A DNA stretch of 64,000 nucleotides from Linanthus parryae (Eukaryota > Streptophyta > Magnoliopsida > Ericales > Polemoniaceae), in contig JALGPY010000006.1 of assembly GCA_023055425.1 (NCBI GenBank), positions 69,286,127 through 69,350,126 of the forward strand, read 5' to 3'. Every line of letters begins with the position of its first letter. Position 1 is the stretch's first letter. The position numbers and the translations under genes were made by a program. Below the pieces are notes generated by a model. That model did no database searches. It saw nothing but the letters and a program-made list of their open reading frames with translations, and was not told the origin of the DNA. This document shows positions 47,917-58,408 of this stretch, piece after piece.

Positions 47917-48089
47917 TTACAGCAGAGGTAACAAAGTCGGGCTGTCGACTGTAAATCACAAGCGCTGGTTGGGAGGCAACCCAACATAGATTAGTTGTTT
48001 TTATATAATTTTTACAATGTTCATAATTTGAGAGAAAAGTGAGAAAGAGGGATTTAATGTTGAACTCAGTGTTTCAGGAAGCAGAGGCG

Positions 48090-48596
48090 TGCGTTCAAAC
48101 GCAGAAGACATGCGTTCAAACGCACTTGTGCGTTCAAACGCAGCTACCCTGCGTTCAAACGCAGCCCCACCAGCGGACAGGAAAAGCACTGGAAACGGTT
48201 AACACTTGTGCGTTCAAACGCTGAAGAGTTGCGTTCAAACACATATCACATCATGAAATTTTCCAGCCACTAAGTGGTGCGTTTAAACGCAACTCATGTG
48301 CGTTCAAACGCAAGAAGACAGAGATGAGGTGGAAAAATCTAAGGACGTGCGTTTAAACGCAGATCCTGCGTTCAAACGCAGAACCAAGCAGTAGAGAATT
48401 TCTAGAGACAAAGGCACGCGTTCAAACGCAACTCATGTGCGTTCAAACGCAACTCATCAGACCCAGAAAATCAAAGAACATTCAAGCACTGCGTTCAAAC
48501 GCAACTCATGTGCGTTCAAACGCAGATCATCAGATCTTCAAATTTTCCAGAAAAACTAAGCTGTGCGTTCAAACGCAGAAGCTGCGTTCAAACGCA
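48090..48596. repeat. Internal cluster of paired 14-bp palindromes
   Basis: Sixteen TGCGTTCAAACGCA-type sites start at 48090, 48111, 48129, 48150, 48209, 48230, 48278, 48299, 48348, 48367, 48417, 48438, 48490, 48511, 48564 and 48583. They form eight pairs, with 21 bp in six pairs and 19 bp in two. Three sites are damaged (48209, 48230, 48417). Sequences between pairs differ from those in the LTR, so this is not a simple copy of the LTR. Confidence 0.95.
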
Positions 48597-48679
48597 CAAT
48601 CGAGCGGGATCAAAAATTTCGGAAAATTTTGAAAAATTTTGAAATTTTGGGGCCATTCTGCAATTTCTGAAAGTTTGCC

Positions 48680-48687
48680 TATATATA
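48680..48687 (+). promoter_or_regulatory. TATA box of the internal promoter of D
   Basis: TATATATA in gcctatatatactg, 83 bp after the last palindrome and about 310 bp before the favoured start codon of the third ORF. Confidence 0.65.
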
Positions 48688-48991
48688 CTGTACGGATGAC
48701 AGTGACTCATTTTCACACAAGTCTTCCAGTTTTCAACTCTCTCTAGAAAATTCTCTCTGCCCTAGCAGCCGCCAGAGCAGTCTGCCGCCAGCAGCCACCG
48801 ACGACCACCGCAGGACCACCAGAAGGTCAGGAACAGTGTGGGGGTGGTCCAACTCATCCGATCCAAACACAACCAGATCCACTTCAGAGAGAAATTTCCA
48901 GATCTGTACCCGTAAGATTCACTCCGGGTGGCCAGGTTCTATCTTTTCATTCTCTTTGAATATTTTCAATTTTTACTGTTTGCATCTTGAA

Positions 48992-50485
48992 ATGGAGGTG
49001 GATCAACCTTACATGAGGCCGGATAGGGCAATTGCACCTTTGAATATCATCGACTGCCGATTGCTTAGGGCTAACCACTTCTGCGACCATAGGTTTGTTA
49101 ACATGGAGGCTCACCGTTTCTTTCTGCAAGACAAAAAGATTCGGTATGACATACCCGCCGAGAGGACCTTTCCCCGTGATAGGGTAGCAATGGGGGATGA
49201 ACTGTTCGACTATACTGGGCAGGATCATTTTGGGGATTTGTTTACTGGGTTTACCAACCTGCAGGTCAGTTCTGTGCTGGCTAAGGAGATTTACAGCAAT
49301 CTCCAGCAGTGCATGAACAGTGAAGCCCAGTCAATTGACTGGATTTACTGCAGAAAGAGATGGATTCGAATCACCCCAGAGAGTATCCGAGAGAGTCTGG
49401 GCCTGGAGTTAGTGTTGGATGACTGTCAGTTTCAGGAACTGAGACGTCATCCATCTGAGCAGTTGAGTGAGCAGATCTTGACCACCCTGTGTGCTGGTGT
49501 ACCCGGCGCTGCTTGGTACCACCCTGAAAGGAGTCCGTCCTACCGGAAACTTCCGTCGACCTACCTGATTCGAGAGGCGAGATGGTGGACAGAGTGGGTG
49601 AACAACAGAGTTGTGGGTATAAAACACTTTACCCACATTGATTATAATATTGCCCTGCTTGTTTACTGTCTGATGGCCCGTGAGCCTGTGAGCCTCCCGG
49701 AGATTATTTGTGAGTTTTTCCGGGAACGGAGAGAGACTCATAGCAAGAAGGGTTTGGGTCTCCTGGGGATGTTAACGAAAATGGCACAGGACTATCTGGT
49801 AGTAATTCCTGGTGAGCTGAGAGATATCCGACCAATTCAGGTTAGGAAGTACAAGAACATGAGATGTGCGTTGCATGAGGCCGTGCACGGGCCTCCTGAA
49901 TATGTCCAAGTGGATGATGATGATGATGTTGTTCCACCTCAGGGTGGGGGTGTTGGCATGCCGCCACCGCCCCCTCCCGGTGATGGGGGTTTTCCAGCCT
50001 TACCAGGTCCCTTCCCACTGCCCCGATCTGCCAGTTCCAGCGAACACAGGCAGGCCGACCCTGACTTGGGGCAGTCCAGCAGAGGGGCCAGGCGCAGTTC
50101 TTTTGGGCGCCTGGAGAGGACTGAGCATGAGGAGTGGGTCAGAAAGAAAATTAAGGCCCAAGAAAAAAAACAGAACTACCTGGTAAGGACGGTCAAGAAA
50201 ATGGCCAGGGGTCTTGGCAAATTGTTCAAGACCCAGAAGCATATCTACCACGCTCACACAGCCGCCATGAGAGCTCATGAGTCGGCACTTGCTGAAATTC
50301 AGAGCAACATGCGTGGTAAGCGGTTTAATTTTCCGGACCGCTATTCGAGTGATAATTGTCCAAGCTGGACAATGGAGGATAGCCGGCCATATGATAGCTT
50401 CTCTGCCCATGACCCCACACCGAGCCCGGAACATGCAGACAGTGTAGGTGACCCCCGGCAGACCCGGTACCCAGTACCCACCTAG
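48992..50485 (+). CDS. Third (env-position) ORF of Athila element D
   Basis: 497 residues from ATG 48992 (MEVDQPYMRPDR). An upstream ATG at 48836 is also in frame, but adds a leader of unlikely composition. The central part (IYSNLQQCMNSEAQSIDWIY, then ITPESIRESLGLELV) resembles the family called putative plant transposon protein (PF20167-like), found in retrotransposon extra ORFs. Later come a run of Asp, a polyproline stretch (PPPPPPGDGG), a Lys-rich coiled region (WVRKKIKAQEKKQ) and a Ser/Pro tail. I see no signal peptide or clear membrane segment, so an envelope role is not supported by this reading. The frame is intact. A second frame (50448-50669) overlaps the end and could be the original C-terminus. 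Its own palindrome/TATA module lies upstream. Confidence 0.8.
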   Translation: MEVDQPYMRPDRAIAPLNIIDCRLLRANHFCDHRFVNMEAHRFFLQDKKIRYDIPAERTFPRDRVAMGDELFDYTGQDHFGDLFTGFTNLQVSSVLAKEIYSNLQQCMNSEAQSIDWIYCRKRWIRITPESIRESLGLELVLDDCQFQELRRHPSEQLSEQILTTLCAGVPGAAWYHPERSPSYRKLPSTYLIREARWWTEWVNNRVVGIKHFTHIDYNIALLVYCLMAREPVSLPEIICEFFRERRETHSKKGLGLLGMLTKMAQDYLVVIPGELRDIRPIQVRKYKNMRCALHEAVHGPPEYVQVDDDDDVVPPQGGGVGMPPPPPPGDGGFPALPGPFPLPRSASSSEHRQADPDLGQSSRGARRSSFGRLERTEHEEWVRKKIKAQEKKQNYLVRTVKKMARGLGKLFKTQKHIYHAHTAAMRAHESALAEIQSNMRGKRFNFPDRYSSDNCPSWTMEDSRPYDSFSAHDPTPSPEHADSVGDPRQTRYPVPT

Positions 50486-52013
50486 GAGAGAGCATGCAGA
50501 CCCAGGGGCCAGCAGTGCCCATCCCGGTGCCAGCCACGCTGGTACCGCTGCCGGAGCACGCCATGCTGCGAGGAAACGCGCCAGAGGGCGAACCCCTTCA
50601 CCATCTCCCGAGCCGACTGACCAGTCTACTCCGGAGAACACAGATTCGAGTTACAGGCCAGATCAGTAGAGTCGCGAGGACGCGCCACCTCTAGTGTGGG
50701 GGTGGGGAATCGTGTCCTCCTGCATAGCCATGTCAGCATATTTTTGTCAATTTTATTTTTCATTTTATTTTCATTTTTTGAGTCAGCACGTTTTATATGT
50801 TGAGTCGACCCACCAACCTTTCTGACCTTGCATGAAAAAAAAAAATAATAATAATAATACAAAAAATAAAAAAAAAATAATAAATAATAATAAATAGGGA
50901 AAATTAATAAAAGAAAATTTTTGAGAAAGGGCAACTTAGGACCTAGAAACTGAAGAGAATCCAATGAAAGAGCTTATGAGAGTAGGAAGCACCGAAGCAG
51001 GGATACTTCAAATTTTAGTATTTTGTGCACAATTCTCACGACAGGCTATCCCGGGTATTCAGGAATGTGGAAAGTAGATAACAGGCATACTTTTGACTTC
51101 TCTAGTGTGCTAGGCAGATTTGGTCTTTAGATAGTTGAATATTCTGTTTCCCGTGGAAACTGGTGGACTCTTGGAATCTGGGGTGGACCTTCGTGTAGAG
51201 TCGGTTTTATGTGGTACAAATCTGTAGCCTAAGCGGAGTTGGAGAATGTACACCACCATCCCTTAAGGTGGTTCCAAGAGAAAATCCTAAAAAGCCCGCA
51301 CTCTTAACGCTCTACTGCACAGTTGTAAAAAACAGAGGGGATTATGAAAAAAAAAAAAAAAAGAGAAAAAAAAAATAAAAAAATAATATTTTGTGCTTAA
51401 AGGAGAAACAACATAATGTGCTTCCATTCACATGGAAAATTTGGATTCAATCCAATTTAGAGCTTAAGAGGGAAATTAAAGTCAAGCCGTATTACACAGG
51501 AGTTGTGTCTCCCAGCAATGGGACAATTTGCAAATCAAACGCAATAACGGCTAAGAGGGTCTGAAAACCTCAAATGACTTGGCGAAGAAAAATTATTTGT
51601 TGACTATAGATGCCTGGACCCTCAAAGTCAAAAGACGTGCTTTATCTTGGTTGGTTTGGTGGATGTTTGGGGATACCTTAGTGAGTTTGTGCATAGGATC
51701 AGTTTATATCATTTCTTGCTGCGTGTTGTGGAATTTCGAAATGAGCTTGTGAGGATTTGATGATTTCAGTTTATGATAGAGAGGTTGCCCAATTTCAGAA
51801 AATAAAAAAAAAAAAAAAAAAAAAAAAAAAAGAAAAAGTTTTTAGCTGTGTCTTGAGTCAGTTTGTGTATACTCTGTATCTGAGTCAGTCGTCGATTGAG
51901 TGTTTTGGTCTGTGTCTTGAATCTGTGAAAGAGGGGAAGTATGCAAAAATGGGTCTGCAAGGCAGTATGCAAGGATCTGCTCGGGACGAGCAGAGGTTAG
52001 TGTGGGGGTATTT
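50486..52013 (+). other. 3' non-coding region and polypurine tract of D
   Basis: Contains A-rich tracts (50834-50895, 51346-51385, 51806-51838). It ends in the purine tract AGTGTGGGGGTATTT next to the 3' LTR. A Ser/Arg/Pro-rich frame continues to 50669. No other gene was seen. Similar sequence appears inverted at 63798-64000. Confidence 0.75.
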
Positions 52014-53752
52014 TGACAGCTTGAAAATGTATTAGTCTGGGACATCTTTTTACCATTGGTTTTAACCCTGTGAGAGTTGAGTTTGGCCATTTTCAGCTTA
52101 TTTTCCACCTGATACGAGGCAGAGATTTATAGATCATGATTGCAAAATTTGAGTAATTTTGTGCATACTTTTGTTTGTTGGATATGATCGCGGGTGCGTG
52201 TTATGATGTGCAGGTAACAGGTGCCGGAAAATGCATGAGATTAACTTGGATGGGAGGCAGCGTGTCAGGAAAGTTGAGCAGAAAAAGAGGAAAAAATGCT
52301 AAGTGGTGCGTTCAAACGCAGGATCTGCGTTCAAACGCACAAGACAGAAGAACAGCAGGAAAAAGGCAGAAAATTGGCTAAGTAGTGCGTTCAAACGCAG
52401 GCAGTCTGCGTTCAAACGCAGGGGGTCAGAGGCCGAAGTGCTGAAAAATGCTAAGGGGTGCGTTCAAACGCACATCCTGCGTTCAAACGCAGGACTCAAC
52501 ACTCAAGAGAAGAAACGGCCAAGGGGTGTGTTCAAACGCAGAGGAGCTGCGTTCAAACGCACGGGTCCAGAAGTCAGAAGAGGAAAATGGAAAAAACGGC
52601 TAAGTCCTGCGTTCAAACGCAGAAGGCAGTGCGTTTGAACGCACTGCGTTGGAACGCAGGAAGTGTGCGTTCGAACGCACAGAAGGTTTCCAGAAGCTTC
52701 CAGGACGGGTCTTTTCGAGGGTAAAACAGGAATTTCGTGCATCAGTTTTTGGAGACTGTGGCAGTATAAAAGGAGGTGTCCCAGCACTGAATTAGGGTTA
52801 CGCATACACACTCACAGCTATCATCATCATCAGCAGCCAGAAGTTGGAGCAGAGCAGGATTGGAGCAGTTCCCAGTATTTTCAGAAAAATAACTAGTTTG
52901 ATCTTTTCTCTCTTTATGAAACGTTGTTTTTCAATAATGCAAGCTAGCTAGACCTTTTGCCTAGGTTCTCGGTGAACCTAGGGTTTATGAATTCAGCAGA
53001 CTTGGTTGTTTTGATTTTCAGATGCATGGCTAGCTAAGTCTTAATACAGGATGGTTTGTTTATTATTCTGTCTTTGATTTTATTTACATACATGAATGGC
53101 TTGATCACCCAGGAGTGTTACAGACAGGAACTGGTGCGCGAGAGTGACCAATGAACGTTAGGAAGAAAAGACAGGATTTAGTACTCTGCCTTGATGGACC
53201 GAGAGGTGAAAAGAATCAGGGGACTAGCCCAGAAGCATTAGACCAACTGTTAGACGTTTAGGGGGAGACCGAGAGGAGAACCTGTAACCCTAGCAGACTT
53301 AGAATGAACCTGCAGATTTAGGTGGACCGAGAGGACCCGAAAATCTGCAGTCGAGTGATAGGTGCATGAGACCGAGAGGAGATTGTACTATTGGTATGCT
53401 GGCATAAACAAAACCACTGTGTGTTTCTGAAATCAAATATACCATGAAAGCTGGAGAGTAACCCTAGGGGATCCTGGAATCTAGATTTTTAGAATTATCG
53501 ACTTTTACAACTACAACAATTTCTGCAAAATATTCAACAGAAAAATAAAATAAGTTTTTTACTGTTTATTTACTGCAATTAAGTAGAGTCACATCCTAAA
53601 CCTTCCTCCTTTTTACAACTTTGTGCCTAATTCTAATTCTAATTAGCAACAACTTAAACTGTTCTCGTGGGTTCGACAACCAGAGTCACAATTACATACT
53701 CTATATTACTTGATCGTACACTTGCGAAAAAGCAGATAGGTTTACGCTGTCA
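52014..53752 (+). repeat. 3' LTR of element D
   Basis: Matches 40627-42365 at a constant offset of 11387. Palindrome cluster 52307-52679, TATA at 52765. About 13 substitutions by eye, several of them inside or beside palindromes. Confidence 0.95.
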
Positions 53753-53757
53753 ATGAG

Positions 53758-54625
53758 CATGATGGGAGAATTAACCTTCTTCCTACGACTTCAAATACAT
53801 CAATTGAAGAAGGGTATTTTTCTGAATCAAAGCAAGTACACAAGAGACTTGTTAAATAAGTACAACATGGCTCAATGCAAGGAAGCTAAGACCCCAATGA
53901 GCTCCAAATTATCCTTAGACAAGGATGAATCTGGTAAGAGTGTCAATGTTAAAGAGTATAGAGGCATGATTGGATCATTACTCTATCTGACAGCAAACAA
54001 ACCAGATATTATGTTTAGTGTGTGCATGTGTGCTAGGTTTCAAGCTGATCCAAAAGAATCACACTTAACTGCTGTGAAGAGAATATTCAGATATCTCAAT
54101 GGTACCAAAGACTTAGGGCTTTGGTATCCAAGACATTCTAACTTCTCTTTATGTAGTTTTTCAGATGCTGACTTTGCAGGGTACAAAGTTGATAGAAAAA
54201 GCACTTCTGGAACATGCTAATTCATTGGATCATCTTTGATTAGATGGCATTCCAAGAAACAGAATTCAGCTGTTCTATCAACAGCTGAAGCTGAATATAT
54301 AGCTGCAGCAGCATGTTGCTCACAAGTACTATGGAGTGCTAAACATCTAAGAGACCTTGGATTTGACTTCAGAGGTATACCTATTAAGTGTGACAACACT
54401 AGTGCAATTTCAATTACAGAGAATCCAGTAAAACACTCAAGAACCAAGCACATTGATGTCAGACACCATTTCATCAGAGATCATGCTGAGAAAGGTGATA
54501 TTGTTCTTGAATTTGTTGCTACTAACATGCAAATTGCAGATATCTTCACCAAGCCATTAGCAGATGAAAGGTTCTCATCTCTAAGATTGGAATTGGGAAT
54601 GCTAAACAAGGCTGCATTGGTTTAG
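53758..54625 (+). pseudogene. Sirevirus B RT 3' part and RNase H
   Basis: Continues from 40626 in phase (MSMMGELTFFL). RT end with KEAKTPMSSKLSLD and YRGMIGSLLYLTANKPDI. RNase H with FSDADFAGYK (near 54161). TAA at 54218-54220 after STSGTC probably replaces a Gln codon. The remainder has STAEAEYIAAA, KCDNTSAIS and TKHIDVRHHFIRD, and ends LNKAALV. The RNase H acidic residues are present. One stop divides the domain. Confidence 0.9.
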
Positions 54626-55081
54626 GGGGAGCATAAGGTAAGAAAGGTAAGTTGTTTGTGTATAAAAAGGTTTGAGCTGAGTTTCAAAGCCTTAAAAATC
54701 AGTTCAAATCTTTGATTTCTTACTTGTTGCAGTGTTACAGTGTTTTAAGGCCTTGAAAGCCTTTTCAAAGCCTTGAAAATGAATCTGTTACACTAATAGT
54801 CAATAAACTTGGATCATTCTATACTGGTTGATATCTCTGTAGATATTTGCCTAATATAGCCCCTACCTTTTTCAAAAATTTGTTTTAGCCAAAAATAGTG
54901 TTAGTATATTCTTTTTCCAACGGCATAAAAGTTTGAAATTTTCTCTGATCTTTGCAAATCGTTTCAGAATCAGAGAGATCCTAGTTTCCTTTTGAAACTC
55001 AAACTCTTTCAGTATTTATCCTCTTCTCTTATCCTTCATTCCATATCGTTCCATCTCTCTCTTTTCATCTCCCTAACCCTA
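54626..55081 (+). other. Spacer between pol and the env-like ORF of B
   Basis: Starts with a purine-rich gggggagcataagg. It holds several AAGGCCTTGAAA-type palindrome variants (54683-54782) and a pyrimidine-rich leader before the ORF. The homologous spacer in F is 21421-21858. Confidence 0.7.
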
Positions 55082-56380
55082 ATGAGAACAAGAAGATCCT
55101 CATATCGAATCAAGATGGCTGGTGGTTCAAAACCTGTCTCAGAGAAGAATAGAAAGGCAGCAGTGGAAGAGGTTCAAGAAGTCAGTGGAGACTCCAGCTC
55201 CATAACTCCTAGTGCAGAAGCAGTTCCATATCCTCCTCCACAAGAGAAGAAGATCAAGAAGGCTACAACCTCCTCTTCAGAAAAGCAGAAGAATCAGAAG
55301 GCCATTACAGAAAAGCAACCAGAAAAAGAGGCTACTAATTCAAAGAAGGTGAAAAAGAAGGCAACTCAGGCAGAAAAAGGGAAAGGGAAGGTGATTGAAT
55401 CACAACCAGGAGGTCAATTGGAGAAGGCATTGCAGATCTATTCGCAAGTCTCAACAAAGAACACAGCTCCAGATGAGACATGGTTTGTCTCAAACATCTC
55501 TAAAGGTAAGTGGTTAGATGGTTTTGCTTCAAGGTCTATTGGTTTTTGCAGTTTGGTTAATAAGTATGTGTTCGAACACATGAAACTCAATTGCATCTCT
55601 ATGTTAAAGAAGAGCTCTTTGTGGTGTATGTTGAATCCTAGGGATATTGCCTACCCCAGACTCACCAGGCTCTTCTATCTGAACTTAACCCAAGTCAAGA
55701 GATCTGCACATTTGGTGATCAAATCGAAAGTTGCAGGGATCATAATTGAACTAGATCACTCTGAGTTTTCCAATGTGTTAGGTTGTCCAAAGAGGTATGA
55801 CACCAGCAACCATCCACCAAAGTCAGAAACTTTGAAGCTAGCCAAAGAAGAATTCTTTCTTCCAAATGTCTCAACCTCAGCCAAACAGTTAACACACTCT
55901 GTGTTAAATGTTGAAGCTAAAGTTCTTCATACTATACTGGTGAGGTGTGTATTTCCTAGAGAGCACTCAAGAGAGTTGGTGACAGAGAGAATGTTTCACA
56001 TCATGTACCTGGTTATGCATGGTTTTGAGATTGATCTCCCAAAAATAGTTCTTGAACACACGCTCTTCAGTCTAACCATTAAGAGGATTCACCCTCTGCC
56101 ATATGCTAACATCCTCACCATGTTCTTTGAGCACTTTGAGATCCCTTTTACAGGAGAAGAATTAGTCACATATGGGTTTGGGGAACTCAATGAGAAAGCC
56201 TTTGAGAAAATTGGAGTTGTGAAAACAAAAGAGAAAGTTTGGAAACTTTACTCTGACCTGACTAAAGCAGAACTAGGTGCAAAGATATTTTCTAAACCCA
56301 AGACCTTAACTCCCACTTCAAGTCAGACCTCTCAGCCTATAGAAAATCAAAGACTTGATGGTTTGGAACTGGACATGTAG
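55082..56380 (+). CDS. Env-like (third) ORF of Sirevirus B
   Basis: 432 residues from ATG 55082 (MRTRRSSYRIKMAGG). An upstream ATG at 54992 is in frame, but lies in the leader and the F homologue starts at the later place. The first ~130 residues are Lys/Glu/Ser-rich. A globular part follows: YPRLTRLFYLNLTQ (~195), then VFPREHSRELV (~295) and the hydrophobic HIMYLVMHGFEI, then PLPYANILTMFFEHFEIPF. This resembles the putative plant transposon protein family (PF20167-like). Sireviruses often have an ORF here called env-like. Function is unknown. The frame closes at 56380, but the F copy extends further, so the C-terminal acidic part has probably been cut off by a stop. Confidence 0.78.
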   Translation: MRTRRSSYRIKMAGGSKPVSEKNRKAAVEEVQEVSGDSSSITPSAEAVPYPPPQEKKIKKATTSSSEKQKNQKAITEKQPEKEATNSKKVKKKATQAEKGKGKVIESQPGGQLEKALQIYSQVSTKNTAPDETWFVSNISKGKWLDGFASRSIGFCSLVNKYVFEHMKLNCISMLKKSSLWCMLNPRDIAYPRLTRLFYLNLTQVKRSAHLVIKSKVAGIIIELDHSEFSNVLGCPKRYDTSNHPPKSETLKLAKEEFFLPNVSTSAKQLTHSVLNVEAKVLHTILVRCVFPREHSRELVTERMFHIMYLVMHGFEIDLPKIVLEHTLFSLTIKRIHPLPYANILTMFFEHFEIPFTGEELVTYGFGELNEKAFEKIGVVKTKEKVWKLYSDLTKAELGAKIFSKPKTLTPTSSQTSQPIENQRLDGLELDM

Positions 56381-57109
56381 TATGTCAAAGCTACTGTTTT
56401 TGGACTGCAAAGTGATATGTGACAAGTAAAGTATATGGTGGAAAGTATCTTCAGAAGCATGACCTTGCTTGATGTTCCTAAGGATCCTGAAGGAACAAAG
56501 AAAGGACAATCAGAAAAGGAATTGCCTAGTGAGCATTAGAACAGGAAGAAGCTACTCTAGTTTCAGATAAGGGAAAGCAGGCAGCAGAACGGGCAGATGA
56601 TGAAGTTAATAGCCCTGATTTAGATGAGCTGCTGATCACTTTGAAGAAGAAGAAGAAGAAATCTCCAAAGGCTGCTGAAAATGACAAGCCTGGTTAGACA
56701 GCTGTTGCAAAAAGGGTTGCAGAAGAACAGGAGGAGCAGGACAAGACTGATAAAGAAGACAATGAGAAAGACGAAGGAGATCAGGAGGAAGATGAAGATC
56801 AAAACCCTTAATCTTGCCTATTCTTTCTTCCACATCCTCTATGGCTTATTTATTTCTTTAAGTTTTCAAAATTTTCCAGACACTTGATCCAATATCTTCT
56901 ATCTTTTTGATGAAAGTCAAAAAGGGGGAGAAAATTCTAGGTTTCAGTTTAGGTTTATTTGCTGAACTATTTATGTGTTTTTGCTGGCATTTAAATAAGT
57001 TGGATCTTTTTGGAATAACTCTGTTTGTTAAATTGCAGACTAATCATTTTATTTTGCAGAGACTAAGGATCAAACATAATTTGGTATTGTCTTTCATCAA
57101 GGGGGAGAT
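56381..57109 (+). pseudogene. Decayed acidic tail of the B env-like ORF, then polypurine tract
   Basis: In scattered frames the region to about 56812 still reads Lys/Glu/Asp-rich segments that match the tail of F (22845-23638), with many stops. The rest is non-coding. It ends in AAGGGGGAGAT (57099-57109), the purine tract abutting the 3' LTR. Confidence 0.7.
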
Positions 57110-58408
57110 TGAAAGCTCAGGTTGTTCAAGGATTTAAAGAGCTTGGCTATTTCAAGGCCTTGAAACAGCTTTCAAATCCCTGAATCAGCTTCAGACGCTT
57201 GAAAATAGTCTCGGCTATTTTCAAGGCCTTGAAACTAGATTCAAAGCCATGAAACTGTTAAACCTGAAAGCTTATTCTCAGGGGGAGTTTTTCTCCTAAC
57301 TCTCTGATCTAACTTATTATCTCTGTTTCATATGTTTGATTACTTGTTTATTAGATGATGAAAGACAAACTGTTTAACATGTTTTGAATCGTGCTATATC
57401 AACTGTTTGACCAAGATAATGCAGGAAATATTGTTTCTAAGTTCTGCAGGATTGTTTCCTAAACTGGATTGTTGCAGACTTGGAAAAACTTGAAGACATT
57501 GATCCTGTGATCAATTAGACGTGTTTGACAGCTTCTCTTGATGGTTAAATGAAGGATTGCAACAAAATCTCAGAAGATTACAATCATTAAACCGTTGGAG
57601 AAGATCTCAACATAGTCAAACTCTATTACCTAGTTGCTGAAAATCTGGAGAGATTTGCAGAGTTGTTTGAAGTATTTAAAGAGCTCAAATTTGAAGTAAC
57701 AAACACACATTTCGAAACGGAAAAATACCGAAAAGCATTCTGGATTGAAAAGCATCAAATAAGTTCTTCATCTCTTCCAATCCATACACATAAGTTCACT
57801 GCATTTCACTCCAGTTTTTCTACTCTTAAGTGTTCTTCTGTATAGAGCTATATTGGTAGATCATTTCTGTATTATTTTCTACATTCATTCTCAAGGATTG
57901 TTCAAGTTGAACAATAGAGAATTCTTAGTTAATCAGTTAGCTAGAGCAGGTACTAGACAGGTTAGGGAAAACTACAAGCTGTAACAGAGTAAGGGAACTC
58001 TATGTGCTTGAGTTCGAGGGCTTAGCTTTTGATTAATAAGAATTGAGTTGAAAATCCTGCAGGGATCTAATCCCTTAGGTAGAGACTTAGGTCCAAGTGG
58101 ACTGAACTCTATAAATCACTTGTCTTGTGCATTTTCAGTTCATTTACTTTCAAAGCTTTGCAGCATACAAAAACTGTTTATTTTTTCAAGGGTTTGAACT
58201 TGTTTTCAAGGCCTTGAAAAAGGCTTACTTGTTCTAAAACTTTCTGCTGCATTTCAAAGGCTTGAACCTGTGTTCAAGGTCTTGAAATTCATTGTCTACA
58301 CTAGTTCTTCTACTTGTTAGCTAGTTTTGCAAAAAGTTGGCATACTCTATTCAACCCCCTGTTCTAGAGTATCTTAGTTTCTTATACATCTGCATACTCA
58401 CACTTTCA
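57110..58408 (+). repeat. 3' LTR of Sirevirus B
   Basis: 1299 bp, TGAAAG...CTTTCA, followed by ATTAC (58409-58413). The palindrome pairs seen in the 5' LTR are kept with substitutions. Confidence 0.93.

Larger units (their letters stand above)
47917..48991 (+). promoter_or_regulatory. Internal promoter region before the third ORF of D
   Basis: This holds 16 palindrome copies (48090-48596), a TATA box (48680-48687) and a leader rich in ctctct and gccgcc words. The layout copies that of the LTR, where the palindromes end 85 bp before TATA; here the distance is 83 bp. No gene lies within it. Confidence 0.75.
40627..53752 (+). mobile_element. Element D: Athila-lineage Ty3/gypsy element with a third ORF
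   Basis: Two 1739-bp LTRs (40627-42365 and 52014-53752, TGACAGC...GCTGTCA) are flanked by ATGAG (40622-40626 and 53753-53757). By eye I count about 13 substitutions and no indels between them. Primer site of tRNA-Asp type. Genes: gag, protease-RT-RNase H, integrase, then a third ORF behind its own palindrome/TATA module. It splits the RT of Sirevirus B exactly between codons of EMSMMGEL. Confidence 0.95.
26179..58408 (+). mobile_element. Element B: Sirevirus (Ty1/copia), host of C and D
   Basis: LTRs 26179-27493 and 57110-58408 both run TGAAAG...CTTTCA and are flanked by ATTAC (26174-26178 and 58409-58413). Gene order is gag, protease, integrase, RT, RNase H (copia order), then a long spacer and an env-like ORF, as in Sireviruses. 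C interrupts gag and D interrupts RT. Removing both gives about 10.1 kb. Several stops and frameshifts and visibly diverged LTRs (roughly 14 differences in the first 150 bp) show it is old. Confidence 0.93.

Noticed and set aside
48090..48596. CRISPR-like array
   Set aside because: The repeats are 14 bp and paired, spacers are short and irregular, and the context is a plant retrotransposon with no cas genes.
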